Source: Neolewinella xylanilytica
Lineage (GTDB): Bacteria; Bacteroidota; Bacteroidia; Chitinophagales; Saprospiraceae
Assembly (NCBI RefSeq): GCF_002934605.1
Contig: NZ_PTJC01000005.1
Location: forward strand, 1,178,001-1,242,000
Reading direction: 5' to 3'
Length of the DNA: 64,000 nucleotides
Within the stretch, counting starts at the first letter, position 1. Every line of letters begins with the position of its first letter. Below the pieces are notes generated by a model. The model was given only the letters and a program-made list of their open reading frames with translations, was not told where the DNA came from and did not search any database. This document shows, piece by piece, positions 26,451 through 35,900 of this stretch. The position numbers and the translations under genes were made by a program.

Positions 26451-26942
26451 ATGAAGCTCGTTTCCAGCCTGTTAGTCTTTCTTGCCCTTCCGCTGTGCCT
26501 TTCGGCCCAGAGCCTGAACGAATTCCGGTGGAAATCGCGGGTGATTATCCTCTTTGCCCCCAGCCTCGACGATCCCCTCTTTCTAAAGCAGTACGCCGCG
26601 CTCGACGATGCCCGCGAAGCGCTGCAGGAGCGGCGAACGGTCGTACTGATGGTTACCCCCGAAGGCGTGCATGAAAACAGCGGACTTTTCCTGGCCGAAA
26701 GCAGTTCGGAATACTTTTATAACCAGTTCTCCGCCCAGCCCTACCAACTCGAGTTATCCCTGGTCGGGCTGGATGGTACCGAAAAATACCGGGCGAAGAA
26801 TACCGTCACCCCGGTTAGCGTCTTGCTGGAACTGGTGGACGGCATGCCCATGCGGCAACGGGAGCTGCAGCGGGGAACGGGCAATCGCAGCCAGATCAAT
26901 TCCAAGGATCCCACTCCGGACATTCCGGACGGTAAGAATTAA
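26451..26942 (+). CDS. DUF4174 domain secreted protein
   Basis: The product has 163 residues: a signal peptide (KLVSSLLVFLALPLCLSAQ), then a thioredoxin-like domain with the DUF4174 marks FRWKSRVIILFAPSLDDPLF, LVGLDGTEKYR and the end VDGMPMRQREL. The family is periplasmic or secreted; the biochemical role is not established. The C-terminal ~20 residues are polar and probably disordered. Confidence 0.82.
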   Translation: MKLVSSLLVFLALPLCLSAQSLNEFRWKSRVIILFAPSLDDPLFLKQYAALDDAREALQERRTVVLMVTPEGVHENSGLFLAESSSEYFYNQFSAQPYQLELSLVGLDGTEKYRAKNTVTPVSVLLELVDGMPMRQRELQRGTGNRSQINSKDPTPDIPDGKN

Positions 26943-26956
26943 AGGGGATCCGCCCG

Positions 26957-27571
26957 CTAGCGGATTAGGTCCCGCACGTTGTAGATTTTCGGCCGCCAGT
27001 AAGAGGAAGCTAAAATGTTTTCCCGAATGACGCCCCGGCTACTGGTGGGGTGAATTACCCAGATTGCGCCGGGTGAAGCATCCACGATCATCGATACGTG
27101 AAAAACGGGCTGGTTCGGTCCACGCCGGTAGAAGACCAGGTCTCCCGGACGGGCGGTCTCGGGATCGATGGGCGTCCCCTCCTTCGCCTGGTCGCGGGAT
27201 ACGCGTTGGATGTCCAGGCCCTGGTCGTTGTACAAATACTTGACGAAGCCCGAGCAGTCGAATCCTTCTTTCGGGGTGTTGCCGCCGTACTTGTACCGGA
27301 TACCGAGCAGGGTTTCTGCCTGGCTTACCAGTTCGGTACGTACCATCGCCGTGGGGCCACTTACGGTACGGGCCTTTTCTACCTTTTCCGGTTTGCGCAC
27401 CCGGGGCTGATCTTCCGTCCGGCTGGGTGGCCGGGGTGTCCGGCTACGCTCCACGGTTGCCGAAGACCCGCCCCCCCGGGAAGGGTTACGCATGCCGACG
27501 GGCGTACGGAAGGAGCCACAGCTACTCAGCGCGAGACTCAGGACAACGAAAAAGAGGAGCGGTAATTTCAA
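26957..27571 (-). CDS. NlpC/P60 (C40) peptidoglycan endopeptidase lipoprotein
   Basis: The product has 204 residues. A lipoprotein signal (PLLFFVVLSLALSSCGS) puts the cysteine near residue 18, followed by a disordered Pro/Arg linker (about 25-75) and a C40 domain: KYGGNTPKEGFDCSGFVKYL with the catalytic Cys, FHVSMIVD with the His, and a third polar residue near VIHPTSS. It would cut peptide stems of peptidoglycan in the periplasm. The TTG at 27571 was chosen because it starts the signal peptide. It is convergent with the DUF4174 gene. Confidence 0.9.
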   Translation of the reverse strand: MKLPLLFFVVLSLALSSCGSFRTPVGMRNPSRGGGSSATVERSRTPRPPSRTEDQPRVRKPEKVEKARTVSGPTAMVRTELVSQAETLLGIRYKYGGNTPKEGFDCSGFVKYLYNDQGLDIQRVSRDQAKEGTPIDPETARPGDLVFYRRGPNQPVFHVSMIVDASPGAIWVIHPTSSRGVIRENILASSYWRPKIYNVRDLIR

Positions 27572-27621
27572 AGGATGGGATTGTTAACACACAACGCGAA
27601 CTGTGGCAAATTTAGTTTAGT

Positions 27622-28980
27622 TTGGCCGTCGTGACCACCGGAATTAACCCTATCCTAACGCACCTGTCGAATGTTTACCTCGGCAATCGCTTTTTCTACG
27701 CCCTCGGTGGGGTAGTGCTGCTGTCGGCGCTCGGGTTCCGCTATGCTGCCCTGTTCTTCATGGCCGTAATTGGCGCGGCACTGCTGCTGCTCGGTACCAT
27801 TTATGACCTGTACCGCCTCTACCGGTCGGCCAGTCGGATCAGCGCGGATCGGACGCCCCCATCCGTGCTCTCCCTCGGAGACGAGCTGCCGGTTACCATC
27901 ACCCTGGGGAACGCGAGCACGACGGACCTCCGGGCGGTGGTCACCGACGAACTGCCCGAACAACTCCAGGTGCGCGACCAGCGCATCTCCGTTCTGCTGC
28001 CCGCCGCCACCCGGCAGACGGTCAGCTACCCCGTCCGCCCCGCCACCCGCGGGGTGTACCGCTTCGGTGATCTGAACGTATTTCTCCAGACGGCCTGGCG
28101 ACTGGCCGAGCGCCGGCTCGTGGCCCCCCAGGTGCGGGAGATCGCCGTCTATCCCAGCATCGTCGGGATGCAGCACTTCCGGCTGGAGGCGCGGGCAAAC
28201 GTACCCCACGGGGGAAAAAGCCAGCCGCGACCGGTTACGCGGAGTTACGAATTCGACCAGATCAAAACCTACGTGCGGGGAGACGATCTGCGCAACGTCA
28301 ACTGGAAGGCAACCGGGCGGCGCGGACAGGTAATGGTCAACCAGTACGAAACCGAGCGGGCCCAGCGCATTTACTCGATCATCGATAAAGGGCGGACGAT
28401 GCTGATGCCGTTCGCCGGGCTTAGCCTGCTGGATCACGCCATCAATGCCAGCCTCGCCCTGTCGCGGGTCATTCTCGACGGCCAGGACCGGGCCGGCCTC
28501 CTGACCTTTTCCGATAAACTGGGTGACGTTATCCCGGCCGACAATAAGCCGGATCAACTCGCCCGCATCCTCCAACTGCTGTACCGACAGCGGGAACGGG
28601 AGGGGGAAAGCGATTACGATCTACTCTACTACGCCACCCGCCGGGTACTGCCGGGCCGCAGCCTGCTGTTGCTCTTCACCAACTTCGAAAGCAATTACGC
28701 GCTGGACCGGGTACTGCCAACCCTGAAACGGATTGCCAAAAATCATAGCCTGGTAGTGATCCTGTTCGAAAATACGGAGGTAGCCGCCCTGTTGCAGGAA
28801 AAAACGGTGGATATCGGCTCCGTTTACCTGAAGAGCACGGCCAGGCGCTACGTGCAGGAGCGGCAGTTGATGGCCCTCCGGCTGCGGCGCAACGGCATTC
28901 GCGTTGTCCTGACGCCCCCGGAGGGCTTAAGCGGGGCGGCCATCCAGGAATACCTGCGAATCAAGCGAAAGGGCTTTTAG
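27622..28980 (+). CDS. DUF58 domain membrane protein
   Basis: The product has 452 residues. Two N-terminal membrane helices (about 25-60) are followed by a beta-rich region and the DUF58 core: RSYEFDQIKTYVRGDDLRNVNWKATGRRG and NQYETERAQRIYSIIDKGRTM (a vWA-like MIDAS segment). In other bacteria such genes sit beside MoxR ATPases; here no MoxR gene is adjacent, so its partner is elsewhere. Start choice: TTG at 27622 or GTG at 27631, both plausible. Confidence 0.85.
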   Translation: MAVVTTGINPILTHLSNVYLGNRFFYALGGVVLLSALGFRYAALFFMAVIGAALLLLGTIYDLYRLYRSASRISADRTPPSVLSLGDELPVTITLGNASTTDLRAVVTDELPEQLQVRDQRISVLLPAATRQTVSYPVRPATRGVYRFGDLNVFLQTAWRLAERRLVAPQVREIAVYPSIVGMQHFRLEARANVPHGGKSQPRPVTRSYEFDQIKTYVRGDDLRNVNWKATGRRGQVMVNQYETERAQRIYSIIDKGRTMLMPFAGLSLLDHAINASLALSRVILDGQDRAGLLTFSDKLGDVIPADNKPDQLARILQLLYRQREREGESDYDLLYYATRRVLPGRSLLLLFTNFESNYALDRVLPTLKRIAKNHSLVVILFENTEVAALLQEKTVDIGSVYLKSTARRYVQERQLMALRLRRNGIRVVLTPPEGLSGAAIQEYLRIKRKGF

Positions 28981-28983
28981 GGA

Positions 28984-29352
28984 TCAGTGCAGGCCCGGAA
29001 AAAAGACGTCGGGGTAATGGTCCAGCTCGTAGTCGTTATCCGATCGATACAGAATGGCGATCAGGTCGAAGCGAATCTCCCACTCGTAGTCGATGGCTTC
29101 CATGTAGGCCGAGGCGGCGCGACTGATGCGGCGCTGCTGGGCGGCCTTGAAAAAGCTGCTGGGGTGCCCGAAGGCCAGCGATGTCCGGGTTTTAACCTCA
29201 ACGAAAACCAGGATGTCCCCGTCCCAGGCGATCAGGTCGATTTCGGTACGGCGGTAGCGGTAATTGGTTCGGTCGATCCGGTACCCCCGTTCCGCTAAGT
29301 AGGCGCTGGCCAACGCTTCACCCGCGTTTCCCGTCTTCTTACGGTCGGTCAT
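28984..29352 (-). CDS. yraN: YraN/UPF0102 family nuclease-fold protein
   Basis: The product has 122 residues. It has the UPF0102 pattern: GNAGEALASAYLAERGYRI, NYRYRRTEIDLIAWDGDILVFVEVKTR (restriction-endonuclease-like E-x-D...E-V-K site), then AAQQRRISRAASAYM. Function in the cell is poorly known; it has been linked to DNA processing. The ATG lies four bases after TAGCTTTA. Confidence 0.92.
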   Translation of the reverse strand: MTDRKKTGNAGEALASAYLAERGYRIDRTNYRYRRTEIDLIAWDGDILVFVEVKTRTSLAFGHPSSFFKAAQQRRISRAASAYMEAIDYEWEIRFDLIAILYRSDNDYELDHYPDVFFPGLH

Positions 29353-29356
29353 AGGC

Positions 29357-29364
29357 TAAAGCTA
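29357..29364 (-). promoter_or_regulatory. -7-like box TAGCTTTA four bases before the yraN start
   Basis: The minus strand reads TAGCTTTA, GCCT, then the ATG at 29352. The last base differs from TAnnTTTG. The same box at the same kind of distance is seen before the porP-type gene. Confidence 0.4.
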
Positions 29365-29408
29365 GTACAAACTCCCGCGGCCGACACCCGAATCCCTCGA
29401 TCGACCGT

Positions 29409-29416
29409 TATCTTTG
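29409..29416 (+). promoter_or_regulatory. -7 box TATCTTTG
   Basis: A perfect TAnnTTTG box 21 bases before the ATG at 29438. It supports that ATG over an in-frame TTG at 29414, which lies inside the box. Confidence 0.5.
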
Positions 29417-29437
29417 CCCACCAATAACTCGTACTCC

Positions 29438-30061
29438 ATGCCGCGTCTTGCTTCTTTTTTACTACTCATCGGCCTGCTCCTGTCCACGCTGGTATCGGCC
29501 CAAACCAGGGAGGATGCGGCCCGGGACGATCTTGGTTACGGCTCCCGGGGACGGACGGCGCAGGATACCGAGGCCGGTCAGCTCTGGTACGGGGCGGGGG
29601 CTACCATCGGCTTCTCAGCCAACCAGTTTTCCAATCTCTTCCGCATTGGCGTCGCGCCGATGGTCGGGTACAAGTTTAATAATTTCCTCAGCGCGGGACC
29701 GCGGGTGAGCGTGATCTACAACCGCTATCACAGCGATGCATTCGGTAGCGTGGACGAGTTTACCGACAACTCGTTCAGCTGGGCGGCGGGCCTGTTTGCG
29801 CGCGGCAAGGTATTTCGCAGCTTTTTCGTCCACGCCGAATACAGCCTCCTCAGCGAGAAAGACTTTTACACGGCCCCCAACGGTCAATTGGCGGAAAACC
29901 GCACCTTACGGGCCATCCCTTACCTCGGCGGTGGTTTCAACCAGGGAGGTGGCCCCGGCGCTACCGGATTCGAGTTTCTGCTGCTCTTCCGCCTCACCCA
30001 GCCGGACCGCCTCAACGACGCCCCCTACGAGATCCGCTCGGGCTTCACTTACAATTTCTAA
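29438..30061 (+). CDS. Outer membrane beta-barrel protein of unknown function
   Basis: The product has 207 residues: a signal peptide (RLASFLLLIGLLLSTLVSAQ), then alternating polar/hydrophobic strands with aromatic girdle residues (FSNLFRIGVAPMVGYKFNNF, FARGKVFRSFFVHAEYSLL) and a C-terminal Phe (SGFTYNF), typical of small Bacteroidetes outer-membrane barrels. No transport function can be assigned. Confidence 0.75.
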   Translation: MPRLASFLLLIGLLLSTLVSAQTREDAARDDLGYGSRGRTAQDTEAGQLWYGAGATIGFSANQFSNLFRIGVAPMVGYKFNNFLSAGPRVSVIYNRYHSDAFGSVDEFTDNSFSWAAGLFARGKVFRSFFVHAEYSLLSEKDFYTAPNGQLAENRTLRAIPYLGGGFNQGGGPGATGFEFLLLFRLTQPDRLNDAPYEIRSGFTYNF

Positions 30062-30262
30062 ACTGCCAACTTCGTGGGAGGCATTTCCGCTCCTCCGACT
30101 TGCCCCCGCAAACGTTTAGGGCACCTTTCCCGGCTACCGCTGGAGAGTGGAAGCCGGATCATACTCCTAAACACTTTCGCTATTCCGGCCATTGCCCCAG
30201 CCCCAAACAGGGGGAGGGGGTCGGATTTCCGAATACCGTAAAATCGAGATGAGCTGAGAAAT

Positions 30263-30300
30263 AAAAAAGCCCCGGTTCGCGATGAACCGGGGCTTTTTTA
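30263..30300. terminator. Bidirectional rho-independent terminator
   Basis: A perfect stem (AAAAAGCCCCGGTTC with its complement) closes the loop GCGAT and is flanked by an A run on the left and a T run on the right. It serves both the barrel gene (plus) and, read the other way, the DUF697 gene (minus), which are convergent. Confidence 0.9.
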
Positions 30301-30314
30301 TCGGGAGGGTGGCA

Positions 30315-30902
30315 TTACTTATTGTCGCCCATCAGGTAGCCGAAGCTTCCTTTCCATCCGCCTACGCGGGTAGGGTTCCATTTTCCTTCCTGTACCTGTT
30401 GTACGATGTGGTTAACAATCTCGCTGACCGTGATGTCCGAAGGATTGTCGCCACTGGAAAGGCGAGCCTGGTAGATCTTTCCGATCTCGGCCGTGGTGAA
30501 TCCGCTCAGGGCAGCCTGGGTAGCACCGCCTACGAGGAATTTCAGCGGACTGAACGCCCGGGTAATGCTGCTGGCGATGCCGGTCAGTAGGCGGCCACCC
30601 AGAGCACAGACTCCGGTGGTGATCGTGGTCCGGATCATCTGGTCGTCGATATCGTAATCGTACAACTCGGCCAGTTCCCGGATCATTTTGACCTGAATGA
30701 CGGTGAGGGCGGCTACGTCGAGTCCGAAAGAAGGAATCAGACCGGTAGCGGTTCCGAACAGGGCGTACTTACGAATGATGGAATCCGCTTTGTCGGATTT
30801 TCCCGCATCGTTGGTTTTAGCCGGCAGATTTTCGTTGTTCACGTTGCTGCCGAGAGTAGGGTTGTCGGTGGTAGTCTTTGTAGTAGATTCGGGCGTTGCC
30901 AT
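30315..30902 (-). CDS. DUF697 family membrane protein
   Basis: The product has 195 residues. A Thr/Asn-rich disordered N-terminus (about 1-40) precedes the DUF697 core: YALFGTATGLIPSFGLDVAALTVIQVKMIRELAELYDYD, with Gly-rich helices TTGVCALGGRLLTGIASS. The family includes YcjF-like and GTPase-linked membrane proteins. The C-terminal ~50 residues are soluble. No partner GTPase is adjacent. Confidence 0.82.
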   Translation of the reverse strand: MATPESTTKTTTDNPTLGSNVNNENLPAKTNDAGKSDKADSIIRKYALFGTATGLIPSFGLDVAALTVIQVKMIRELAELYDYDIDDQMIRTTITTGVCALGGRLLTGIASSITRAFSPLKFLVGGATQAALSGFTTAEIGKIYQARLSSGDNPSDITVSEIVNHIVQQVQEGKWNPTRVGGWKGSFGYLMGDNK

Positions 30903-30979
30903 GTTGTAGGTATGTTTTCGTTAGTACCCATACAACCGGAATTATCGCCCCATATGTTCGGTCTCGCGCCGTATTGTGT

Positions 30980-31999
30980 CTACATCCCGTACTGATCCAA
31001 CAGCAAAGAAGCCAACTCCTCGCTATTGATGGTGATCTTGCCCGTAGCCTCGTCGACGTGCACCTGCCCGTTGCGGAAGTGGTCCTTGGTACAGGTAATG
31101 CTGATCCCGCCCACCCCCGCCCGGAGGTAGAATTGGTTACGGAGCGCTTTGCGATCTACCCGGAATCCCTGATCGAGCGGACTGTTCTGGTCGGCCAGCA
31201 TCTCCTGGAGGGGTTTTTCGTTTCCGTAGAAGTGCTCGTCGAAGTCCTGGACGCGGATCGTCTGCTGCGGTGCCTTCGCGGCGTATTTCACCAGCGCTTT
31301 CTCGAAGTCTCCCTCATTCATGGCGAAGCCCGTCTCCCGGTCTTTCGGTACCGGCAATTCTTCCACCATTTCCAGGAAGGACTGGGTAAGCTCCGCGCTG
31401 GTCTCCGCCCGGTCGATCCCCACCCAATCGGTAAAGTACTGGCTGATGCTACTCTGGGTGCGGGCGTGGCGGATCATCTGCACGTTCCGACCCGGTCCGG
31501 CCAGTAACCGCGCCGCCATGGCCATGTTCTTGATGTCGAGGTAGGTGGTCGTCCGCAGTTTAAGCGTCGGGTCTTCGCCCTCCTCCTCGAAAATCATGCC
31601 CTCGGCATTGCGGATCATGTAGATCCCCAGTATCCGTTGCTCCTCCATCGTGTAGTCGGCGAACAGCAGGTAGCCCCCCTTGGCACCGACCACGCCCTCC
31701 AGGTTGTCCTTCAGCACCGCCATGGAGTGGCCGCTGAACTCGATAAAGGGTTGCCGCCCCCGCCCCGCTTCGAGCCAGTTCTGGTAGTATGCCGGGAACA
31801 GCCCCTCGTCCGGTTCCAGCAAAAATCCCTGGAGCAGGTCCGATTTGCGTTCGAAGGTCTCGTCCAGCCGGCCGATCAGTTCGGTGGCCTGTTCCGTGAT
31901 CGGCAGCGCTTCGCTACTCAGCAGCAGCGAGGCTTCCGCCATCTCCGGCTGTTTCTTCAGCTCGTGGACGATGGCGTGGTGAATGATAAGTTGGTCCAT
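30980..31999 (-). CDS. Nucleoid-associated protein, YejK/NdpA family
   Basis: The product has 339 residues matching PF04245 along its length: IIHHAIVHELKK at the start, GYLLFADYTMEEQRILGIYMIRN, LDIKNMAMAARL, and SQYFTDWVGIDRAETSAELTQ. YejK-type proteins bind DNA and co-purify with the nucleoid. It begins four bases after a TACCTTCG box. A copy of the dispersed GC-rich motif lies 37 bases upstream. Confidence 0.85.
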   Translation of the reverse strand: MDQLIIHHAIVHELKKQPEMAEASLLLSSEALPITEQATELIGRLDETFERKSDLLQGFLLEPDEGLFPAYYQNWLEAGRGRQPFIEFSGHSMAVLKDNLEGVVGAKGGYLLFADYTMEEQRILGIYMIRNAEGMIFEEEGEDPTLKLRTTTYLDIKNMAMAARLLAGPGRNVQMIRHARTQSSISQYFTDWVGIDRAETSAELTQSFLEMVEELPVPKDRETGFAMNEGDFEKALVKYAAKAPQQTIRVQDFDEHFYGNEKPLQEMLADQNSPLDQGFRVDRKALRNQFYLRAGVGGISITCTKDHFRNGQVHVDEATGKITINSEELASLLLDQYGM

Positions 32000-32003
32000 G
32001 CCG

Positions 32004-32011
32004 CGAAGGTA
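32004..32011 (-). promoter_or_regulatory. -7-like box TACCTTCG four bases before a start codon
   Basis: The minus strand reads TACCTTCG, CGGC, ATG (31999). One mismatch to TAnnTTTG; spacing is the same as for the other start-adjacent boxes in the window. Confidence 0.35.
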
Positions 32012-32035
32012 AGTTGCCCGGAAGAAGAAAGGGGA

Positions 32036-32056
32036 GGGCGCCGGAGCGCGGGTGCC
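32036..32056. repeat. Dispersed GC-rich intergenic motif, copy 3
   Basis: This 21-base copy has the core GCGCCGGAGCGCGGGTGCC, flanked by GG. It is in the gap between the nucleoid-associated protein gene and the pirin gene. Confidence 0.5.
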
Positions 32057-32242
32057 AAAGCGGAGTCGACCCGATTGTCATTTCTACTCATCCGATGGTT
32101 GCCACCGGCCGAAAGCCTAGCCGAATCGGGTAGCTTACCTAGCTGCGGGAAAGGAAAATCATCCCCCGATACCGGAGCCGAAACTAAGCCAGGCTGTGAG
32201 TGTTATGCAAGTGTATTTAATGTACCTACAATATAAGTTCCC

Positions 32243-32962
32243 ATGAAAACGATTTATCACGCCGCGGGGTCCCGTGGCCACGCTAACCACGGCTGGCTCA
32301 ATACCTATCACACCTTTAGTTTTGCCGGTTACCGCGATCCCGAACGTATGCACTTCGGCGTACTACGGGTATTGAATGACGACGAGGTGGCCGGCGGCCG
32401 CGGCTTCGGCGGTCATCCCCACGATAATATGGAGATCGTCAGCATCCCGCTCGAGGGTGACCTGGAGCACAAGGATAATATGGGCAATACCACCGTCATC
32501 CGCGAGGGAGATATCCAGGTGATGAGTGCCGGAACGGGGGTCGTGCATTCGGAAAAGAACAAGCATGCCGACCGTCCGGTCAAGTTTCTCCAGATCTGGG
32601 TATTCCCCGACCGGCGCGACGTAGCGCCCCGCTACGATCAGGTGACGATCGATCCGGCCGGGGAAGCCGACGCCTGGCAGACCGTGCTCACCTCCCGCGA
32701 CGATGCGGAGCCCGGTACGGTATGGATTCACCAGGATGCCCGCTTCAGCATCGGTAAATTCGCTCCCGGCGCCGAAACTAGCTACGCCCTCCGCGCTGCC
32801 GATCGGGGCGTTTACTTCTTCGTGTTGGAAGGGGGCGCGGAAGTCGCTGGAAAGCAGTTGGGCCGTCGCGACGGGCTCGGCGTCACCGACACCGATGCCC
32901 TCCCCGTCATTGCCGGTAGTGAAGGAGCCCGTATCCTGGCCATGGAAGTCCCGCTCGGCTAA
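32243..32962 (+). CDS. Pirin family protein (quercetinase-like bicupin)
   Basis: The product has 239 residues. It has the pirin signature: SRGHANHGWLNTYHTFSFAGY, RGFGGHPHDNMEIVSIPLEG with two metal His, and MSAGTGVVHSEKNKH with the remaining His and Glu ligands. The C-terminal cupin half is less conserved. YhhW-type members oxidise quercetin-like substrates; others regulate transcription or metabolism, so the role here is open. It is convergent with the FG-GAP lipoprotein gene, overlapping by four bases. Confidence 0.92.
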   Translation: MKTIYHAAGSRGHANHGWLNTYHTFSFAGYRDPERMHFGVLRVLNDDEVAGGRGFGGHPHDNMEIVSIPLEGDLEHKDNMGNTTVIREGDIQVMSAGTGVVHSEKNKHADRPVKFLQIWVFPDRRDVAPRYDQVTIDPAGEADAWQTVLTSRDDAEPGTVWIHQDARFSIGKFAPGAETSYALRAADRGVYFFVLEGGAEVAGKQLGRRDGLGVTDTDALPVIAGSEGARILAMEVPLG

Positions 32963-35900
32963 CGGCTCAGTACCGCTTCCGCGCCGGCGAAGGTGATAAT
33001 TCGAAGGTCGGTCGCACCGGCGGGAAGCCACAGGTCGCGGGTGGTCTGGCTCAGGAAACCGCTGCCGTAATAGACCTCCGTTACCGTTGGATTTCCGTTT
33101 AAGCGGTAGTGCACCCGCTGGGCGTTGGGCGGTACGCTTATCCGTTGCAGCCGTGGAGCGTCGATACTAAAGGCCCGCGTGGGCCCCTGGTTTTCAGCGG
33201 CAACGATGATCGGCGTACCGGCTACGTTCATCACGGTAAGGCTACGACCGTTGCCCGGTACGATAAATGCGTTGCTTACCCCCGGAACGAACGTGGCGGT
33301 GGCGGGCTCGAAGAGCAGGACCAGTCCGTTCAGGGCGTCCAGCATCCCCATGCCGGTTTCCGTACCGTAGTCGTTGCCGATGGCGACCAGGTCCGGATAG
33401 CCGTCGGCGTTAACGTCCATTGGTTGCATGCCGAAGATGGGTGCCACCTGGGCGGGGCGGGGTAGGGGATGCAGGGCAAAGTTACCGTCGCCCAGATTTT
33501 CGATCCACGCCGATTTGAGGTAATTGGCCTTAAGGGTAGTGACTTCGGCGTCGGGATAGCCGCTCAGGACCTCAGCGATCGTTGCCCGACCGAATTGCTC
33601 ATGGCGGGGATACCGGCGTTTGACGCTGATGATCTGCTTCTCCGTATCCGTTCGCTGGTGGTGGGGGAATTCTACCAGCTCGCCGTCCTCGGCCAGCGCC
33701 AGTTCTCCGATCAGGAGATCGTACCCTCCGTTGCCGTCGAAATCGCCGCCGTAGAGGCCGACGTACCCATTGTCGGTAGCACCGTAGAGGTGGTTATCAC
33801 CGAAGTTGCCGGCCACGTAGTCGATGTCGCCGTCGCGATCGAAGTCGGCCGCCGCCAGACCGTTCCACCAGCCCCGGTGCTCCGAGAGCGTCGCCGGGGT
33901 TTCGTCCGTGAGCGTTCCTTCCCGATTGCGGAACAGGCGGAGCGGCATTCCCTGGCCTGCAATCAGGAGGTCGGTCCACCCGTCTCCGTCGTAGTCCGTC
34001 CAGAGGGCATCGCAGACCAGGCCGATTTGCGCGAAGGCGGCGGGCGATTGCTCCGAGAAGCTACCGGTACCGTCGTTGATCAGGAGGTAGCTGTCTACCG
34101 GCTCGGGGAAGCGGGCCGGTTTGAGCCGGGAACCGACGAACAGGTCGAGGTCGCCGTCGCGGTCGAAATCGGCGGCGCGCACGCAGGAGCCACTGGCCCG
34201 GAGCGGCGGCAGGGCCTCACCGGCCGGGGTGAAGTTCCCGTTCCCGTCGTTCAGCAGCAGTTGGTCGGCGAGTTCCGGTCGGTCGAGGGCGAACTCGCTG
34301 CCGCCGGCCACGAGGTACAGGTCGCTATCGCCGTCGTTATCCGCGTCGAAGAACAGCGACCCCAGCTCTTCGGCCGCTTCCATGGTGGCCGGGATCGGCC
34401 GGGGTGAAAAGGTGGGCGACCCGTTCGCTGACCGCCCCTGAATAAGCAGGTCTCCCCGGTAGAAATGACTCCCCGAGCGGTAGAGGTCGTCGAGGCCGTC
34501 GCCATTCACGTCGGCCACGGCCATTCCCGGCCCGAATTCCGAAAGTTTGTGGGGCAACAGCGGCTGCACGTTAAAGTCGATGAAGAGGCAGTCGCGGTGT
34601 ACGGTCAGCTTAGCGAGCAGGTCGGGGCGGGCGGTGAGGTAGTCGGTGGCGGCCACGGGGGGCGGGGCGTCCGTTGCCGGGTTGCCCTGACCGCGTTTTA
34701 GGGTGGTTCGGTTATTCCATTTGACGGAAGGGTAGTGCTCCCGCGCGCCGTCCGGCCAAATAATTTCTACCATACGGAGGCTGTCTCCCGGTTGAAAGCC
34801 GAAGTGCAGTACGTTGCTGACGCTGGAGAGGAAGCCGCGGACGGGGCTGTTGAAGGCGGTCATTCGGCTCAGGTCGGTGTGTACTACGACACGGGCCCCA
34901 ATGGCCTGGGGGTTGGCACCGGGCTGCCGCAGGTCGAGTTGCAGCCAGTGCACCTGACCGGAGGGGGTGGACGGACCGATCAGGTCGTTCCGGAAGAGGA
35001 AACAGCTGTCGTTGATGTTGTTGACCACGTAATCTAGGTCGCCGTCGTTGTCGAGATCGGCGTAAGCGGCCCCGTTGCTGAAGCTGGGGTAGTCGAAGCC
35101 CCACTCGGCGATTCGTTTGGTGAAGTGGGGGACGGATTGGCCGTCGTTTTCGTAGGCGTAATTCGGAATCTTTATGGAAGGAATCTGGGCCAGTCGGGTT
35201 TCGCGGGAGGCTAGCCGGCTGTTGACGACATTGTAGTCCATGAAGTCCCGGTCGGTAACGTCGCGGGGAAAGCCGTTCGTGATGAGCAGGTCGCGGTCGC
35301 CGTCGTTGTCCACGTCGGCGGCCAGGGGGCTCCAGCTCCAGTCGGTAGAAGCTATGCCGGCCATCATCCCGACGTCGCTCATGCTGAAGGTAGTATCGTC
35401 GATTCTGCGGTTTAGCTGGAGGGTATTACGGGTGAACTGGGGCAAGTAACCGAAACGCGCGTTGTTCAGATAGGCCGTGTAGTTATTCGGCGGCATCATG
35501 GCCTTGCGACGGAGGTTATTCTCCGGGTACATGTCCACGGTGATGACATCTTCCAGACCGTCATTATTCAGGTCGGCCACGTCGTTCCCCATGGCGGAGT
35601 AGCTGCTGTGCTTGAGGAAGTCGGCCGCCCGGTCGGTGAAGGTGCCGTCCTGGTTATTGATCCAGAGCAAGTCGTTGCTGATGTAATCGTTGGTGACGTA
35701 GAGATCGGGCCAGCCGTCGTAATTCAGGTCGCAAACCGATACCCCGAGGCCGTAGCCTTCGCGCAGGATGCCTGCGTCCCGGGTCACTTCCGTGAAGCGA
35801 GGCAGCCCGTCGGGACCGGGGCCGTCGTTGCGGAAAAGCTTGTCGTTCTTCTTGCCGCTACCGTCGGTGATTTTGGGGAGGTAGCGATTGGGGATGGCGC

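Noticed and set aside
27569-27614. Promoter box CATCCTTTG at the NlpC/P60 start
   Set aside because: The TTG start codon lies inside the box, so transcription would begin inside the gene. No other in-frame start gives the signal peptide.
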